A stretch of DNA of 64,000 bases from Hymenobacter actinosclerus. Lineage in GTDB: Bacteria > Bacteroidota > Bacteroidia > Cytophagales > Hymenobacteraceae. Numbering within the stretch: position 1 is the first letter of the stretch; each line of letters starts with the position of its first letter. The stretch is taken from positions 248,001 through 312,000 of the forward strand of contig NZ_FOHS01000002.1 in NCBI RefSeq assembly GCF_900111515.1, in the 5' to 3' direction. The position numbers were made by a program, and so were the translations under genes. Below, one piece after another: positions 36,486 through 46,119 of the stretch. A model generated the notes under the pieces. The model was not told the DNA's origin and searched no databases. It saw nothing but the letters and a program-made list of their open reading frames with translations.

Positions 36486-37496
36486 ATGCTTCCGGAAAGC
36501 CCTGCTTATCTGATGGTTATTGGCACTTCGGCGGGCGGCATGCCCGCCCTGGTCCGGCTGGTAGGCCAGCTGCCGGCCGATTTGCCGGCCGCCGTGCTGG
36601 TGGTGCAGCATTTGGCCCCGCATTCGTCGGGCGAACACCTGGTCGAGCGGCTGGCCGCCGCCACCCCGCTGGCCTGCTCGCTGGCCGCCGACGGGCAGGC
36701 GCTCGAAGCCGGCCACCTCTACCTGGCCCCGCCCGACCGCCACCTGCTGGTGCGCGACGGGCACCTGCTGGTAACCAAGGGCCCGCGCGAAAACAACTTC
36801 CGGCCCGCCGTCGATGCGCTGTTCCGCTCGGCGGCGGCCCACCACGGGGCGGCCGTGGTGGGCGTGGTGCTCACGGGCCTGCTGCACGACGGCACGGCCG
36901 GCCTCGAACAAATCAAGCGGGCGGGTGGCCAGGCCGTGGTGCAGGACCCGCTGGAGGCCGAATTCCCCAGCATGCCCGAAAGCGCGTTGAGCAACGTGGA
37001 AGTCGATTACGTGGCCCCGCTGGCCGAAATGGGCGCGCTGCTGACCCGGCTCGTGAGTGCCCCGCCCCGTCCGGCCGGGCCCATTCCTGAGGATATCAGG
37101 CTGGAAGCCGCCATTGCAGAAAGAATTGTGGGCACAACCGAGCAGATTGCCCGGCTCGGCACGCCCGCCCCGCTGAGCTGCCCCGGCTGCGGGGGCGCGC
37201 TCTGGCAGCTCAACGAGGGCAACATCACGCGCTTCCGCTGCCACACGGGCCACGCCTACACCCTGGGCACGCTGCTCGACGATTCGCGCCAGAGCCTGGA
37301 GGAAACCCTCTGGGTAGCCATGCGCATGATGGAGGAGCGCAAAAACCTGCTTCGCAACCTGGCCAACCAACCGGGCGCCGCCGGGGCCAGCGAGGCCCAG
37401 CTCGAACGCATTGCCGAGCTCAAAAACCACGTCAACCGCCTGCGCGAGTTCCTGCTGAACGGCTCTGGTTCTGGCCCTGACTCAGCTGTCAGCTGA
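36486..37496 (+). CDS. Stand-alone CheB methylesterase domain with C-terminal zinc-ribbon-like module
   Basis: A 336-residue protein. CheB catalytic domain 8-195: IGTSAGGMPALVRL (nucleophile Ser), VVQHLAPHSSGEH and VVLTGLLHDGTAGLEQ (His and Asp). It lacks the receiver domain of classical CheB, so it is not obviously phospho-regulated. The C-terminal part has LSCPGCGGALWQLNEGN and RFRCHTGHAYT, a four-ligand metal site, then a helical tail. ATG at 36486 gives the canonical N-terminus. Divergent from the CheB-CheR-PAS gene, probably one pathway. Confidence 0.9.
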   Translation: MLPESPAYLMVIGTSAGGMPALVRLVGQLPADLPAAVLVVQHLAPHSSGEHLVERLAAATPLACSLAADGQALEAGHLYLAPPDRHLLVRDGHLLVTKGPRENNFRPAVDALFRSAAAHHGAAVVGVVLTGLLHDGTAGLEQIKRAGGQAVVQDPLEAEFPSMPESALSNVEVDYVAPLAEMGALLTRLVSAPPRPAGPIPEDIRLEAAIAERIVGTTEQIARLGTPAPLSCPGCGGALWQLNEGNITRFRCHTGHAYTLGTLLDDSRQSLEETLWVAMRMMEERKNLLRNLANQPGAAGASEAQLERIAELKNHVNRLREFLLNGSGSGPDSAVS

Positions 37497-37530
37497 TAGC
37501 TATGAGCTGTTAGCTTCCGTTCACTCAGCT
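37484..37530. repeat. Inverted stop-rich words at convergent gene ends
   Basis: cagctgatagct-type words lie on both sides: the CheB gene ends within ctcagctgtcagctgatagc, and the kinase on the other strand ends within ggctgatagctgag. Both stop codons are inside the repeat. Confidence 0.6.
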
Positions 37531-39588
37531 ATCAGCCGGCACTGCCGGCAGCGGCAGTACGATGCAGTACTCGGTGCCGCGGCCGGGCTGGCTGCTGACG
37601 CTGAGCGTGCCGCCGTGGCCGCGGGTAATCAGGTCGTGGCTCAGGGCCAGGCTGAGGCCGTTTTCGCTGCCGCCCGGGAAGCGCTGGAACACCGTCAGCA
37701 GCGTTTCGGGTGGCAGCCCCTCGCCGTTGTCGCGCACTCTTATTTCGACGCTGGCCGCCGTGCGGCGGGTGGTCAGCTCAATCTGGGGCACGTAGTCTTC
37801 GTCGGGCTGGCGCTGGCGCTGCGCCACGGCCTGCAGGGCCGCGCTGAATACGCCCACCAGCGCCCGGCCCAGGTCCTGGCGCACCACCATCAGGCGCTCC
37901 AGCGTGGGGTCGGGGTGCAGCAGCAGGGCCGCGCTGAAGTAGCGGTTCTTGGCGCGCAGATCGTGGTATACCAGCCGCAGGTACTCCTCGGCCAGGGCGT
38001 TGAGGTCGGTGAGCTGCCGGGCCCCGCCGCCGCCCTGCGAGTACTCCAGCATGCCGCGCACCACCGAGTCGGCCCGCTGGCCATACTGCACAATGTGGCT
38101 CTGGTTCTGGTGCAGCGAATCGAGCAGCTTATCGGTTGCCACCTGCTGCTCGGGGGGCAGCGGCAGCTGGTTGAGCTGCTGGCGCAGCTCGTCGCAGAGC
38201 TCCGTGCTGGCCGCCGCGTAGCGCCGCAGCAGGCTCACGGGGCGCTGAATCTCGTGGGCCACGCCCGACATCAGCTCGCCCAACGAGGCCATCTTCTCGC
38301 GCAGCACCAGCTGGCCCTGGGTTATTTTGAGCTCCTTCAGGGTCTGCACCAGATTGTCGCGCTGGGTGGTCAGCTCGCCGGCCTGCTCGCCGAGCTGGCG
38401 GTGCAGTACCTCGAGGCGGCGGGTGGCGTGCCGCTGCTGGCGGTTGCGCCGCCACAGCAGCAGCAGCGCCAGCAGCAGCAGCCCGGCCCCAACCCCCAGC
38501 GCGCCAATGCGCAGGCGGTCGAGCAGCTCGGCGCGCTCGGCTTCCAGCTCCAGCAGCCGGGTGTGCTCGTTGAAGGCAATGGCATCGAGCTGCTTGATGC
38601 GTCGCGGATTGAAAAGGCTGTCCTGGGCCGCCAGCAGCACGTGGGTGTAATACAGGGCGCTGTCGGGCTGCTGGCGGGCTTCGTAGGCCTGCATGAGCAT
38701 GCTGCTGTTGCGGACTACGCCCACCACGTAGGGCAGGCTGGCGGCCAGCACCAGGGCCCGGCGGGCATACCAGATGCTGGAATCGCGCTGGCCCTGACCG
38801 GCATACAGCTCGGCCAGGTACTGGTAGGCCCTGCTGACACTGCGCTGGTCGTTTTCGGGGCCGGCGGCCTGGGCGCTGCGCCGGTAGTAGGCCAGGGCCG
38901 CCCGCGGCTGGTTCTGGGCCAGCTGGAGCAGGCCCAGCTCGCGCAGCACGTAGGGGGCGGGGTCGCCCCAGCAGCTCCAGGTCTGGCGGCGGTGGCCGGT
39001 GGTCAGCTGCCAGGCCTGGTTGAGGTAGAAAGCGGCCGAATCGTAGCGGCGCATGCCCTCGTAGCTGGCCCCCAGGTTGGTTATCACGCTGATAAGCTGC
39101 GAGGTATCGGTGGTGCCGGCCTGCTGGTAGTGGCGCAGGGCCCGGACCGAGTAGCGCAGCGAAGGGCGGTAGTCGTCGAGGGCAAAGTAGAGCAACCCGG
39201 TTTGGTTGAGCGTGCGGGCCGTGCCCTCCAGGTCGTGGGCCGCTTCGTTGAGGCGCAGCGCGGCCAGGTTCAGGCGCAGGGCCTGCGGCAGGTTGCCCCG
39301 GTCGCCGGGCAGAATGGCCAGCCGCGACAGGCAGCGACCTTCGCCCCGCATGTAGCCGATGTGCCGGGCCAGGCGCAGGCCCTGGTGGGCGTAGTAGCTC
39401 ACCGAATCGAAGTGCGAGTAGCGGTAGGTGGCAGCTAAATCGGCCAGCAACAGCACCCGGGCCGTGTCGGTGGTGGCGCGGGCCAGGGCCAGCTGCAGCG
39501 GCCGGGTCTGCGGACTCTGTGCCAGCCCGGCCATTGGCCGCAGTAGTAAACCCGTTAGCAGGAAAGTCCACAGGAAGGAACGGAGCAT
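37525..39588 (-). CDS. TPR-containing membrane sensor histidine kinase
   Basis: A 687-residue kinase. Signal peptide 1-24; periplasmic TPR array about 30-350 (repeats such as ALRLNLAALRLNEAAHDLEG and AALAYYRRSAQAAG). One membrane helix near 362-382 (IGALGVGAGLLLLALLLLWR), a coiled coil, then the HisKA-like helix LVLREKMASLGELMSGVAHE with His 445, followed by IQRP instead of the common NP. The HATPase has VRDNGEGLPPE and GGSENGLSLALS. TPR input kinases are common in Bacteroidota; ligand unknown. ATG at 39588 gives the signal peptide. No adjacent regulator. Confidence 0.88.
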   Translation of the reverse strand: MLRSFLWTFLLTGLLLRPMAGLAQSPQTRPLQLALARATTDTARVLLLADLAATYRYSHFDSVSYYAHQGLRLARHIGYMRGEGRCLSRLAILPGDRGNLPQALRLNLAALRLNEAAHDLEGTARTLNQTGLLYFALDDYRPSLRYSVRALRHYQQAGTTDTSQLISVITNLGASYEGMRRYDSAAFYLNQAWQLTTGHRRQTWSCWGDPAPYVLRELGLLQLAQNQPRAALAYYRRSAQAAGPENDQRSVSRAYQYLAELYAGQGQRDSSIWYARRALVLAASLPYVVGVVRNSSMLMQAYEARQQPDSALYYTHVLLAAQDSLFNPRRIKQLDAIAFNEHTRLLELEAERAELLDRLRIGALGVGAGLLLLALLLLWRRNRQQRHATRRLEVLHRQLGEQAGELTTQRDNLVQTLKELKITQGQLVLREKMASLGELMSGVAHEIQRPVSLLRRYAAASTELCDELRQQLNQLPLPPEQQVATDKLLDSLHQNQSHIVQYGQRADSVVRGMLEYSQGGGGARQLTDLNALAEEYLRLVYHDLRAKNRYFSAALLLHPDPTLERLMVVRQDLGRALVGVFSAALQAVAQRQRQPDEDYVPQIELTTRRTAASVEIRVRDNGEGLPPETLLTVFQRFPGGSENGLSLALSHDLITRGHGGTLSVSSQPGRGTEYCIVLPLPAVPADS

Positions 39589-39701
39589 GGGGAAAGGTAA
39601 GTTTCCTGCCGGCATTATCCTAATGGCGAATCAGCCCGAATCGGCCTCCCGCGGGGTCAGAGCCAGTAAACTGCTCATCAGCAGGGCACTGCCTGTCGTT
39701 C

Positions 39702-40253
39702 TTACCGCTGCGCCGCCAGCCGCGCCAGCGCCTGCCGGAACTCGGGCGTATCGTAGTCGACCTGGCCTTCGTAGCGGGCCGCCACCCGCCCATCCGGACT
39801 CAGAATAATAGTAGTCGGAATGATGGGTGAGTTGAAGGGTGGGGGCAGGGGCGCGGCCGGGAAGTACACCGGCAGCCGCAGGCCGTGGCGCTGCCCGAAT
39901 TTGAGGGCCTTGGCCGGGTTCTGGTCCAGTGAAATCAGCACGAAGGCTATTTTGCTGGTATCCACCCGTGCGGCCAGGGCCTCAATGCCGGGCAGCTCGG
40001 CGCGGCAGGGCGCGCACCAAGTGGCCCACAGGTTCACGAACACGGCCTTGCCCCGGAATTTGTTCAGGTCGAGCGGCCGGCCATCGGCCGCGACCAGCTG
40101 CAAGCCGCCCACCGCGGCATGGCTTCCGGCGGGCCCTATGGGCGAAGCTGAAGCCGCGCCTACGACGCCGGACCCCACGGGCGGCAGGCGGGTGAACGAA
40201 AGCAGCAGCAATGCCCCCAGAGGCAGCCAGTTAAGCAGGGCTTGGCGAGTCAT
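39702..40253 (-). CDS. TlpA-family thiol-disulfide oxidoreductase
   Basis: A membrane-anchored or exported thioredoxin-fold protein of 183 residues. N-terminal hydrophobic segment (LLNWLPLGALLLLSF), then the redox site VNLWATWCAPCRAELPGIE (CAPC) and cis-Pro region IIPTTIILSPDG. It lies 33 bases after the cupredoxin gene in the copper operon, so it may keep metal-binding thiols reduced or assist cuproprotein maturation; that role is inferred from context. ATG at 40253 preferred over TTG at 40259. Confidence 0.88.
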   Translation of the reverse strand: MTRQALLNWLPLGALLLLSFTRLPPVGSGVVGAASASPIGPAGSHAAVGGLQLVAADGRPLDLNKFRGKAVFVNLWATWCAPCRAELPGIEALAARVDTSKIAFVLISLDQNPAKALKFGQRHGLRLPVYFPAAPLPPPFNSPIIPTTIILSPDGRVAARYEGQVDYDTPEFRQALARLAAQR

Positions 40254-40286
40254 CCGCAAAATCTGAAGAATAAGAGGTGGCCCCGG

Positions 40287-40664
40287 CTACTTCACCACCA
40301 GACTGCCGCGTAGCATGCCCATGCCGCAGGTAAACGGGTAGGTGCCGGCCTTGTCGGGCCGCAGCTCAATGGTGGTGGTCTGGAAAGCCGGCAGCTCGCG
40401 GCGGATGCCGAAGTCGGGCAGCAGCAGCTCCTCCGAACAGCTGGCCGTTTCGTCGCGGTAGAAGTTGAGCTGCACGGGCTGGCCCTGCTGCACCTCAATC
40501 GTGTCGGGCGAGTAGCCGCCTTTCACCTTTATATCTACCTGCTGCATCCCGCCGCTGCCCGCCACGGCGGTGGCAGTCCGGTGCGGCGCGGCAAAGAAAA
40601 ACCAGCCCACCAAGCCAATCAGGCCCGTGCCGAGCAGGGTAACGATGATTTGGGACGTGTCCAT
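40287..40664 (-). CDS. Membrane-anchored cupredoxin-domain protein
   Basis: A 125-residue protein. N-terminal TM helix (residues 5-24, IVTLLGTGLIGLVGWFFFA). Cupredoxin_1 domain 45-125 with YSPDTIEVQQGQPVQLNFYR and the C-terminal TYPFTCGMGMLRG, whose Cys and Met fit a copper site; an additional Cys lies in ETASCSEE. Downstream of copA on the same strand, so probably a periplasmic or inner-membrane-tethered copper binder receiving or buffering exported Cu. Confidence 0.88.
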   Translation of the reverse strand: MDTSQIIVTLLGTGLIGLVGWFFFAAPHRTATAVAGSGGMQQVDIKVKGGYSPDTIEVQQGQPVQLNFYRDETASCSEELLLPDFGIRRELPAFQTTTIELRPDKAGTYPFTCGMGMLRGSLVVK

Positions 40665-40736
40665 TGGTTGAAGTCGAAAGAGGAGAAATAGGCCGTCATG
40701 CTGAGCACCGCCGAAGCATGACCGGTAGCATACTGA

Positions 40737-43070
40737 TTACTGCACCTTAAATCCGCGCAAGCGCAGCGAGTTGGTGAGTACCGATACCGAGCTTAGGGCC
40801 ATGGCGGCGGCGGCCAGCATGGGCGAGAGCAGCCAGCCGGTGAAGGGGTAGAGCAGGCCGGCCGCAATCGGGATGCCCAGGGTGTTGTAGACGAAGGCGA
40901 AAAACAGGTTCTGGCGAATGGTGCGCACGGTTTGGCGCGAGAGGGCAATGGCCGTGACTACGCCCTGCAAATCGGAGCGCATGAGCGTGATGCCGGCCGC
41001 CTCCATAGCCACGTCGGTGCCGCCGCCCATGGCCAGGCCCAGGTCGGCGCGGGCCAGGGCGGGCGCGTCGTTGATGCCGTCGCCTACCATGGCCACGGTG
41101 CGGCCCTCGGCCTGCAGCTCCTGCACTTTACTGGCTTTGTCGGCGGGCAGCACTTCGGCGAAGAAGCGGGTGATGCCGACCTGCCGGGCTACTTTCTCGG
41201 CCGTCTGGTAGTTATCGCCGGTCATCATCACCACTTCCAGGCCCTGGCTCTGCAACTGGTGGATGGCCGCCGCCGAAGTGTCGCGCACGGTGTCGGCCAC
41301 GCCCACCAGGGCCACTGCCCGCCCGTTTGTGGCGGCATACAGCACGGTGCGGGCCTGAGCCAGCAGCCCGGTGGCGGCCTGCTCCAGCTCGGAACTCAGC
41401 GTGATGCCGTTCTCTTCGAGCAGGCGGCGGTTACCAATGAGCACAGTCTGGCCGGCTACGGTTGCGCCGGCCCCGCGGCCTTGGTGGGCCACAAAGTCGG
41501 TGGCTTCGGCGGGCCCGGTTGGCGCCTCGCTCTGCTGCTGGCCGGCGTAGCGCACCAGGGCAGCGGCCAGCGGATGCTCGCTGCGGCGCTCCACGGCCGC
41601 CAGCAGCGGCAGCAGGGCAGGGGCTTCGGTACCGGCGGCGGTAATGAACTCGGTTACTTCGGGCTCGCCTTTGGTGATGGTGCCGGTCTTGTCGAGCAGC
41701 ACGGTATCTACCTGGTAGGCTTTTTCGAGGGCCTCGGCGTTGCGGATGAGCACGCCGTGGCTGGCGCCCAGGCCCGTGCCCACCATAATGGCCGTGGGCG
41801 TGGCCAGGCCCAGCGCGCAGGGGCAGGCAATAATGAGCACCGACACGAAGCTAGTGAGGGCCAGCGGCAGGCGGCGGGCGGGGTCGGCCACATCAAACCA
41901 GACCACGAACGTGGCCAGGGCCAGCATAATCACCACCGGCACAAACACGGCGCTGACTTTATCGGCCAGCCGCTGAATGGGGGCGCGGCTGCCCTGGGCA
42001 TCTTCCACCAGCTTCACAATCTGGGCCAGCACGGTGTTGGTGCCCACCTGACTCACGCGGAAGCGGAAGGCCCCGGTTTTGTTGATGGTAGCCCCGAACA
42101 CGGCGTCGCCCACCGATTTATCGACCGGCAGACTCTCGCCGGTGAGCATGGATTCGTCGAGGGCCGAGCGGCCTTCCAGGATGATGCCGTCGGTGGCCAC
42201 CTTCTCGCCGGGACGCACCAGCACCTCGTCGCCGGGGCGCACCTGCTCCAGCGGCACGTCCACTTCCTGGCCGTTGCGCACTACACGGGCCGTTTTGGCC
42301 TGCAACCCGATGAGGGCCTTGATGGCGGCCGAGGTTTTGGCCTTGGCGCGGCTTTCGAGCACCTTGCCCAGCAGAATCAGGGCAATGATGGTGGCCGTCG
42401 TGTCGTAGTAGACATCGGGCGCGAGGCCGTGGCGCTGGAAGAAACCGGGCGCCACGGTGGCGGCCAGGCTGTACAAAAAGGCTGCGCCGGTGCCCACGGC
42501 AATCAGCGTATCCATGCTCGCGGTGCGGTGGCGCAGCCCGTTCCAGGCCGACACGTAGAACTCGCGGCCGCTGTAGAGCAGGACCGGAAGCGTGAGCAGC
42601 AGCAGCCCGTAGTTGAGCAGTGGCATCGAAATCCGGGCCATCAGCGCGGGCCAGAGCATGAGCATACTCAGCGGCATGATGACCACGGCCAGCCCTACGG
42701 CTACCTGAAAGCGGCGCTTGAGGTCGTGGCAGGCCTGGGCTTTGCGCTCAGCCAGTTCCTCATCGGCGGCCAGCACGTTGGGGGCGGCCGGGGCCTGGGG
42801 CTCGAACACGCGGTAGCCGGCCTGCTCGACGGCCGCCTTCAGGCCGGCGTGGTCGATCTGGTCGGGCGCGTACTCGACGGTGGCCTTCTCGGCGGCCAGG
42901 TTCACGGTGGCCTGCACCACGCCGGGCGTGCGGCGCAGGGCCTTCTCCACGAAGTTGGAGCAGGAGGCGCAGGTCATGCCCTCGATGTTGAGCGTTTCGG
43001 TGCGCGGGGCCGGGCCGGCAGCGGGCCGGGGCGGGGTGCCGGCGGCCGGGGTGGGGGCAGAAGTATCCAA
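40737..43070 (-). CDS. copA: Cu+-exporting P1B-type ATPase
   Basis: A 777-residue copper pump. One N-terminal HMA domain with GMTCASC at residues 30-36. TM pairs from about 125. A-domain LTGESLP; ion-channel [19 protein letters not shown]; phosphorylation site [13 protein letters not shown]; hinge [20 protein letters not shown]; the last TM pair closes the protein. The CPC and C-terminal motifs are Cu+ type (P1B-1). First gene of a minus-strand set copA/cupredoxin/TlpA. The N-terminal 20 residues are Pro/Ala-rich. Confidence 0.95.
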   Translation of the reverse strand: MDTSAPTPAAGTPPRPAAGPAPRTETLNIEGMTCASCSNFVEKALRRTPGVVQATVNLAAEKATVEYAPDQIDHAGLKAAVEQAGYRVFEPQAPAAPNVLAADEELAERKAQACHDLKRRFQVAVGLAVVIMPLSMLMLWPALMARISMPLLNYGLLLLTLPVLLYSGREFYVSAWNGLRHRTASMDTLIAVGTGAAFLYSLAATVAPGFFQRHGLAPDVYYDTTATIIALILLGKVLESRAKAKTSAAIKALIGLQAKTARVVRNGQEVDVPLEQVRPGDEVLVRPGEKVATDGIILEGRSALDESMLTGESLPVDKSVGDAVFGATINKTGAFRFRVSQVGTNTVLAQIVKLVEDAQGSRAPIQRLADKVSAVFVPVVIMLALATFVVWFDVADPARRLPLALTSFVSVLIIACPCALGLATPTAIMVGTGLGASHGVLIRNAEALEKAYQVDTVLLDKTGTITKGEPEVTEFITAAGTEAPALLPLLAAVERRSEHPLAAALVRYAGQQQSEAPTGPAEATDFVAHQGRGAGATVAGQTVLIGNRRLLEENGITLSSELEQAATGLLAQARTVLYAATNGRAVALVGVADTVRDTSAAAIHQLQSQGLEVVMMTGDNYQTAEKVARQVGITRFFAEVLPADKASKVQELQAEGRTVAMVGDGINDAPALARADLGLAMGGGTDVAMEAAGITLMRSDLQGVVTAIALSRQTVRTIRQNLFFAFVYNTLGIPIAAGLLYPFTGWLLSPMLAAAAMALSSVSVLTNSLRLRGFKVQ

Positions 43071-43348
43071 GGCAGTTAGGCTAAAGCGGGGGAAAGGCCG
43101 GGCGCCCGGGGGCGAGCGGCTACTCTATAAACCCCGAATCACCCCCAAAAGATGTACACGATTTGCCTTTCCGCCCCATAACATTCGGTGGCCAACGCGC
43201 CGGCGGGGCGGGGCGGCGGGCCGGGGCAGCCCCGGGTTTTGCGGTCTGGCGGAGGGAATTCTGTACTGCCGGCCGTCGTTGAATGCCGTATCCTTGTAGT
43301 ACGTCCGGCCCGCTTAGCGGCCGGATTTCACTTTCCACTGCCTTCACT

Positions 43349-43555
43349 ATGAACACGCTGCAATTCAACACCACTATCAACTGCGCCAACTGCGTGCGCG
43401 CCATCACCCCCGTACTCAACGGCGAAAAGGCCATCAGCAGCTGGCAGGTCGATACCGATAATCCCAACAAAGTGCTGACCGTCAGCGGCGACCTGTCGGC
43501 CGAGCAGGTGGTGGCCCTGGTAGAAGAAGCCGGCTTCGAGGCCCGCCCCGCGTAG
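43349..43555 (+). CDS. Heavy-metal-associated (HMA) domain protein, CopZ-like
   Basis: A 68-residue metallochaperone fold: NTTINCANCVRAITPVLN, with CxxC metal ligands, and VSGDLSAEQVVALVEEAGFE completing beta-alpha-beta-beta-alpha-beta. Divergent from copA by 278 bases. The site reads INCANC rather than the copper-typical MxCxSC, so Cu+ or another soft metal is possible. A TATCCTTG sequence at 43289-43296 is one change from a -7 box. ATG at 43349. Confidence 0.88.
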   Translation: MNTLQFNTTINCANCVRAITPVLNGEKAISSWQVDTDNPNKVLTVSGDLSAEQVVALVEEAGFEARPA

Positions 43556-43577
43556 TGGCCGATTGAGCCCCGGCCCG

Positions 43578-43623
43578 AAGGCCGCCCGGCAGCAGAACCG
43601 ACCTGCTGCCGGGCGGCCTTTCT
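43578..43623 (+). terminator. Intrinsic terminator after HMA gene
   Basis: AAGGCCGCCCGGCAGCAG (43578-43595) pairs perfectly with 43603-43620 around a 7-base loop and ends in a short T-run. Confidence 0.85.
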
Positions 43624-43761
43624 GGTTGCCGCACCCTGCCTGCCCAACCCGTTCGGGCCCGGCGGCGGCCCGGCAACCTCCGCCACGGCTCGCCGTTTCG
43701 GAAAACAACGCGCCCGGCCACTGTTGGCCGGGCCCGCTTCTGCTTCAACCCCCTGATTTAT

Positions 43762-45861
43762 ATGGCCGACCCGCGTTCCGACAGCACCAACGAGCCCCTC
43801 AACACCGCCAAGCAGGTCGACCTGGCCAACGTGGGCGCCCTCAGCCGGCAGCAGCTCACGCCCGAAGCCGCCACCGCCCCCCGCGGCCAGGACCACCCAC
43901 CCACCGACCCGGCCGACCACCAGAACGAATCGGCCGCCGAGCACGCCGGCCACTCGCACGACAGCCTCGCTGGCGGCCACGAGGGCCACGACCACGGCCC
44001 GGCCGGCGAGCGGCCCTACCTGTGGCCGGCCGTGAGCCTGGCGCTGCTGCTGGGCGGCATCGCGCTGGATTATTTTGACGTGCCTTTTTTTACGGGGCTG
44101 GTGCGGCCCATCTGGTACGGGGTGGCGTTTTTGCTGGTGGGCTGGAAGGTGCTGCGGGCGGCGGCCGTGAGCCTGCCCACGGGCAACGTGTTCAACGAGT
44201 TTCTGCTCATGAGCATCGCCACGCTCGGGGCCTTTGCCATCGGCGAATACCCCGAGGGCGTGGCCGTGATGCTGTTTTACACCGTGGGCGAGCTGTTTCA
44301 GGACGCCGCCGTGAACCGTGCCAAGCGCAGCATCCGGGCCCTGCTCGAAATCCAGGCCACCGAGGTAACCATCGTGCGCGAGGGCCAGAGCCTGGTCGTC
44401 GACCCCAAGGCGGTGCAAATTGATGACCTGATGGAAGTGCGCCCCGGCGAGAAAGTGGCCCTCGACGGCCTGCTCGAAGGCACCCCGGCCTCCTTCAACA
44501 CGGCCGCCCTCACCGGCGAATCGGCTCCCCAGACCAAGCAGCCGGGCGATATGGTGCTGGCCGGCATGATAAACCTGGACACGCTGGCCCGGGTGCGCGT
44601 AACGGCCGCCTTCGCCGATACCAAGCTCAGCCGCATTCTGGCCATGGTGCAGGACGCGGTGGGCCGCAAGGCCAAAACCCAGCAGTTCATCACCAAGTTC
44701 GCCCGCATCTATACGCCCATCGTGGTGGCGCTGGCCGTGCTGCTGGTGCTGGTCCCCTTCTTTGTGGTCGATGACTACGTGTTCCGCGACTGGCTGTACC
44801 GGGCGCTGGTGTTCCTGGTCATTTCCTGCCCCTGCGCGCTGGTTATCAGCATTCCGCTGGGCTACTTCGGCGGCATCGGGGCGGCCTCCAAGAACGGTAT
44901 CCTGTTCAAGGGCTCCAACTTCCTGGACGTGCTGCGCGAGATTGACACCGTGGTAATGGACAAAACCGGCACGCTCACCGAAGGCATCTTTGCCGTGCGC
45001 GAAGTGGTGGCCGCCCCCGGCCTCGAAGCGGCCGAACTGCTGCGGCTGGTGGGCGCGCTCGAAACCAAATCAACCCACCCCATTGCCAAGGCCGTAGTGC
45101 AGCACGCCGGGGCCGCCGCGCAGGGCGTGCCGGTGGAAAGCGTGGAGGAAATTGCCGGCCACGGCCTGCGCGGCCGGGTAGAGGGCCGCGACCTGCTGGC
45201 CGGCAACACCAAGCTGCTGCGCAAGTTCGACGTGGCCTACCCCGCCGAGGTGGACGACGTGGTCGACAGCATCGTGGTAGTGGCCCTCGACGGGCAGTAC
45301 GCCGGCTACCTCACCGTGGCCGACGCCCCCAAGCCCGACGCCGCCCGCGCCGTGCGCGAGCTGCGCGCCGACGGTATCAGCAAGCTCGTCATGCTCTCGG
45401 GCGACAAGGACAGCATCGTGCAGCGCGTGGCCGCCGAGCTGGGCATCAGCGAGGCCCACGGCGGCCTGCTGCCCGAAGACAAGGCCCGCTACGTGCAGCA
45501 GTACCTGGATGCCGGCCGCAAGCTGGCCTTCGTGGGCGACGGCGTGAACGACGCCCCCGTAGTAGCCCTGGCCGACGTGGGCATTGCCATGGGCGGCCTG
45601 GGCTCCGACGCCACCATCGAAACCGCCGACGTCGTCATCCAAACCGACCACCCCAGCAAAATTGCCACCGCCCGCCGCATTGCCCGCGCCACCCACACCG
45701 TGGTGTGGCAGAACATCTGGCTGGCCTTCATTGTGAAGGGCGTGGTGCTGGCGCTGGGCGCCGGCGGGCTGGCCACCATGTGGGAAGCGGTATTCGCCGA
45801 TGTGGGCGTGGCCATGCTGGCCATCCTGAACGCGGTGCGGATTCAGCGCATGAAGTTCTGA
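43762..45861 (+). CDS. Zn2+/Cd2+/Pb2+-exporting P1B-type ATPase
   Basis: A 699-residue metal pump of the ZntA/CadA group. No HMA domain; instead a His/Asp-rich N-terminus (about residues 50-85, AEHAGHSHDSLAGGHEGHDH) likely to bind zinc. TM1-2 from about 90. Key motifs: LTGESAPQTK, SCPCALVISIPLGYFGG (CPC), DKTGTLTEG, and GDGVNDAPVVALADVGIAMG ending in an Asp-containing last TM region. The IPLGYFGGIG after CPC is Zn-type rather than Cu-type. Downstream of the HMA gene in the metal cassette, separated by a terminator. Confidence 0.93.
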   Translation: MADPRSDSTNEPLNTAKQVDLANVGALSRQQLTPEAATAPRGQDHPPTDPADHQNESAAEHAGHSHDSLAGGHEGHDHGPAGERPYLWPAVSLALLLGGIALDYFDVPFFTGLVRPIWYGVAFLLVGWKVLRAAAVSLPTGNVFNEFLLMSIATLGAFAIGEYPEGVAVMLFYTVGELFQDAAVNRAKRSIRALLEIQATEVTIVREGQSLVVDPKAVQIDDLMEVRPGEKVALDGLLEGTPASFNTAALTGESAPQTKQPGDMVLAGMINLDTLARVRVTAAFADTKLSRILAMVQDAVGRKAKTQQFITKFARIYTPIVVALAVLLVLVPFFVVDDYVFRDWLYRALVFLVISCPCALVISIPLGYFGGIGAASKNGILFKGSNFLDVLREIDTVVMDKTGTLTEGIFAVREVVAAPGLEAAELLRLVGALETKSTHPIAKAVVQHAGAAAQGVPVESVEEIAGHGLRGRVEGRDLLAGNTKLLRKFDVAYPAEVDDVVDSIVVVALDGQYAGYLTVADAPKPDAARAVRELRADGISKLVMLSGDKDSIVQRVAAELGISEAHGGLLPEDKARYVQQYLDAGRKLAFVGDGVNDAPVVALADVGIAMGGLGSDATIETADVVIQTDHPSKIATARRIARATHTVVWQNIWLAFIVKGVVLALGAGGLATMWEAVFADVGVAMLAILNAVRIQRMKF

Positions 45862-45942
45862 GTAACAGGGAGCTAAAGGAGGCCCTGCGGCTGGCAGCTG
45901 CGCAACGCGAACCAGAACGCCCCGCGCCGGTGTTAGGCCGGC

Positions 45943-46041
45943 ATGTGTGCGCATCATCAACCCAAAAAGCAGCTCCAGCGCTTCGGCATCTACCTGGCCC
46001 TGGGCGTCCTCGTGCTTCTGAGCCAGCTGGCTGGGCTGTAG
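45943..46041 (+). CDS. Possible small single-TM protein (32 residues)
   Basis: The ORF reads MCAHHQPKKQLQRFGIYLAL then GVLVLLSQLAGL and a TAG. A basic, His-containing N-terminus precedes one hydrophobic helix, a usual small membrane protein layout. It lies between the Zn ATPase and the ASCH gene on the same strand. No clear ribosome binding site is expected in this phylum. Unrecognised; could be chance. Confidence 0.4.
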   Translation: MCAHHQPKKQLQRFGIYLALGVLVLLSQLAGL

Positions 46042-46119
46042 CCTGCCGGCTCTCTGGGGCCGCCAACGGGGCGCTGGAATGCGCCCGGCCCGTTCCCGTC
46101 AAGCCCGAAAATTCTGAGC

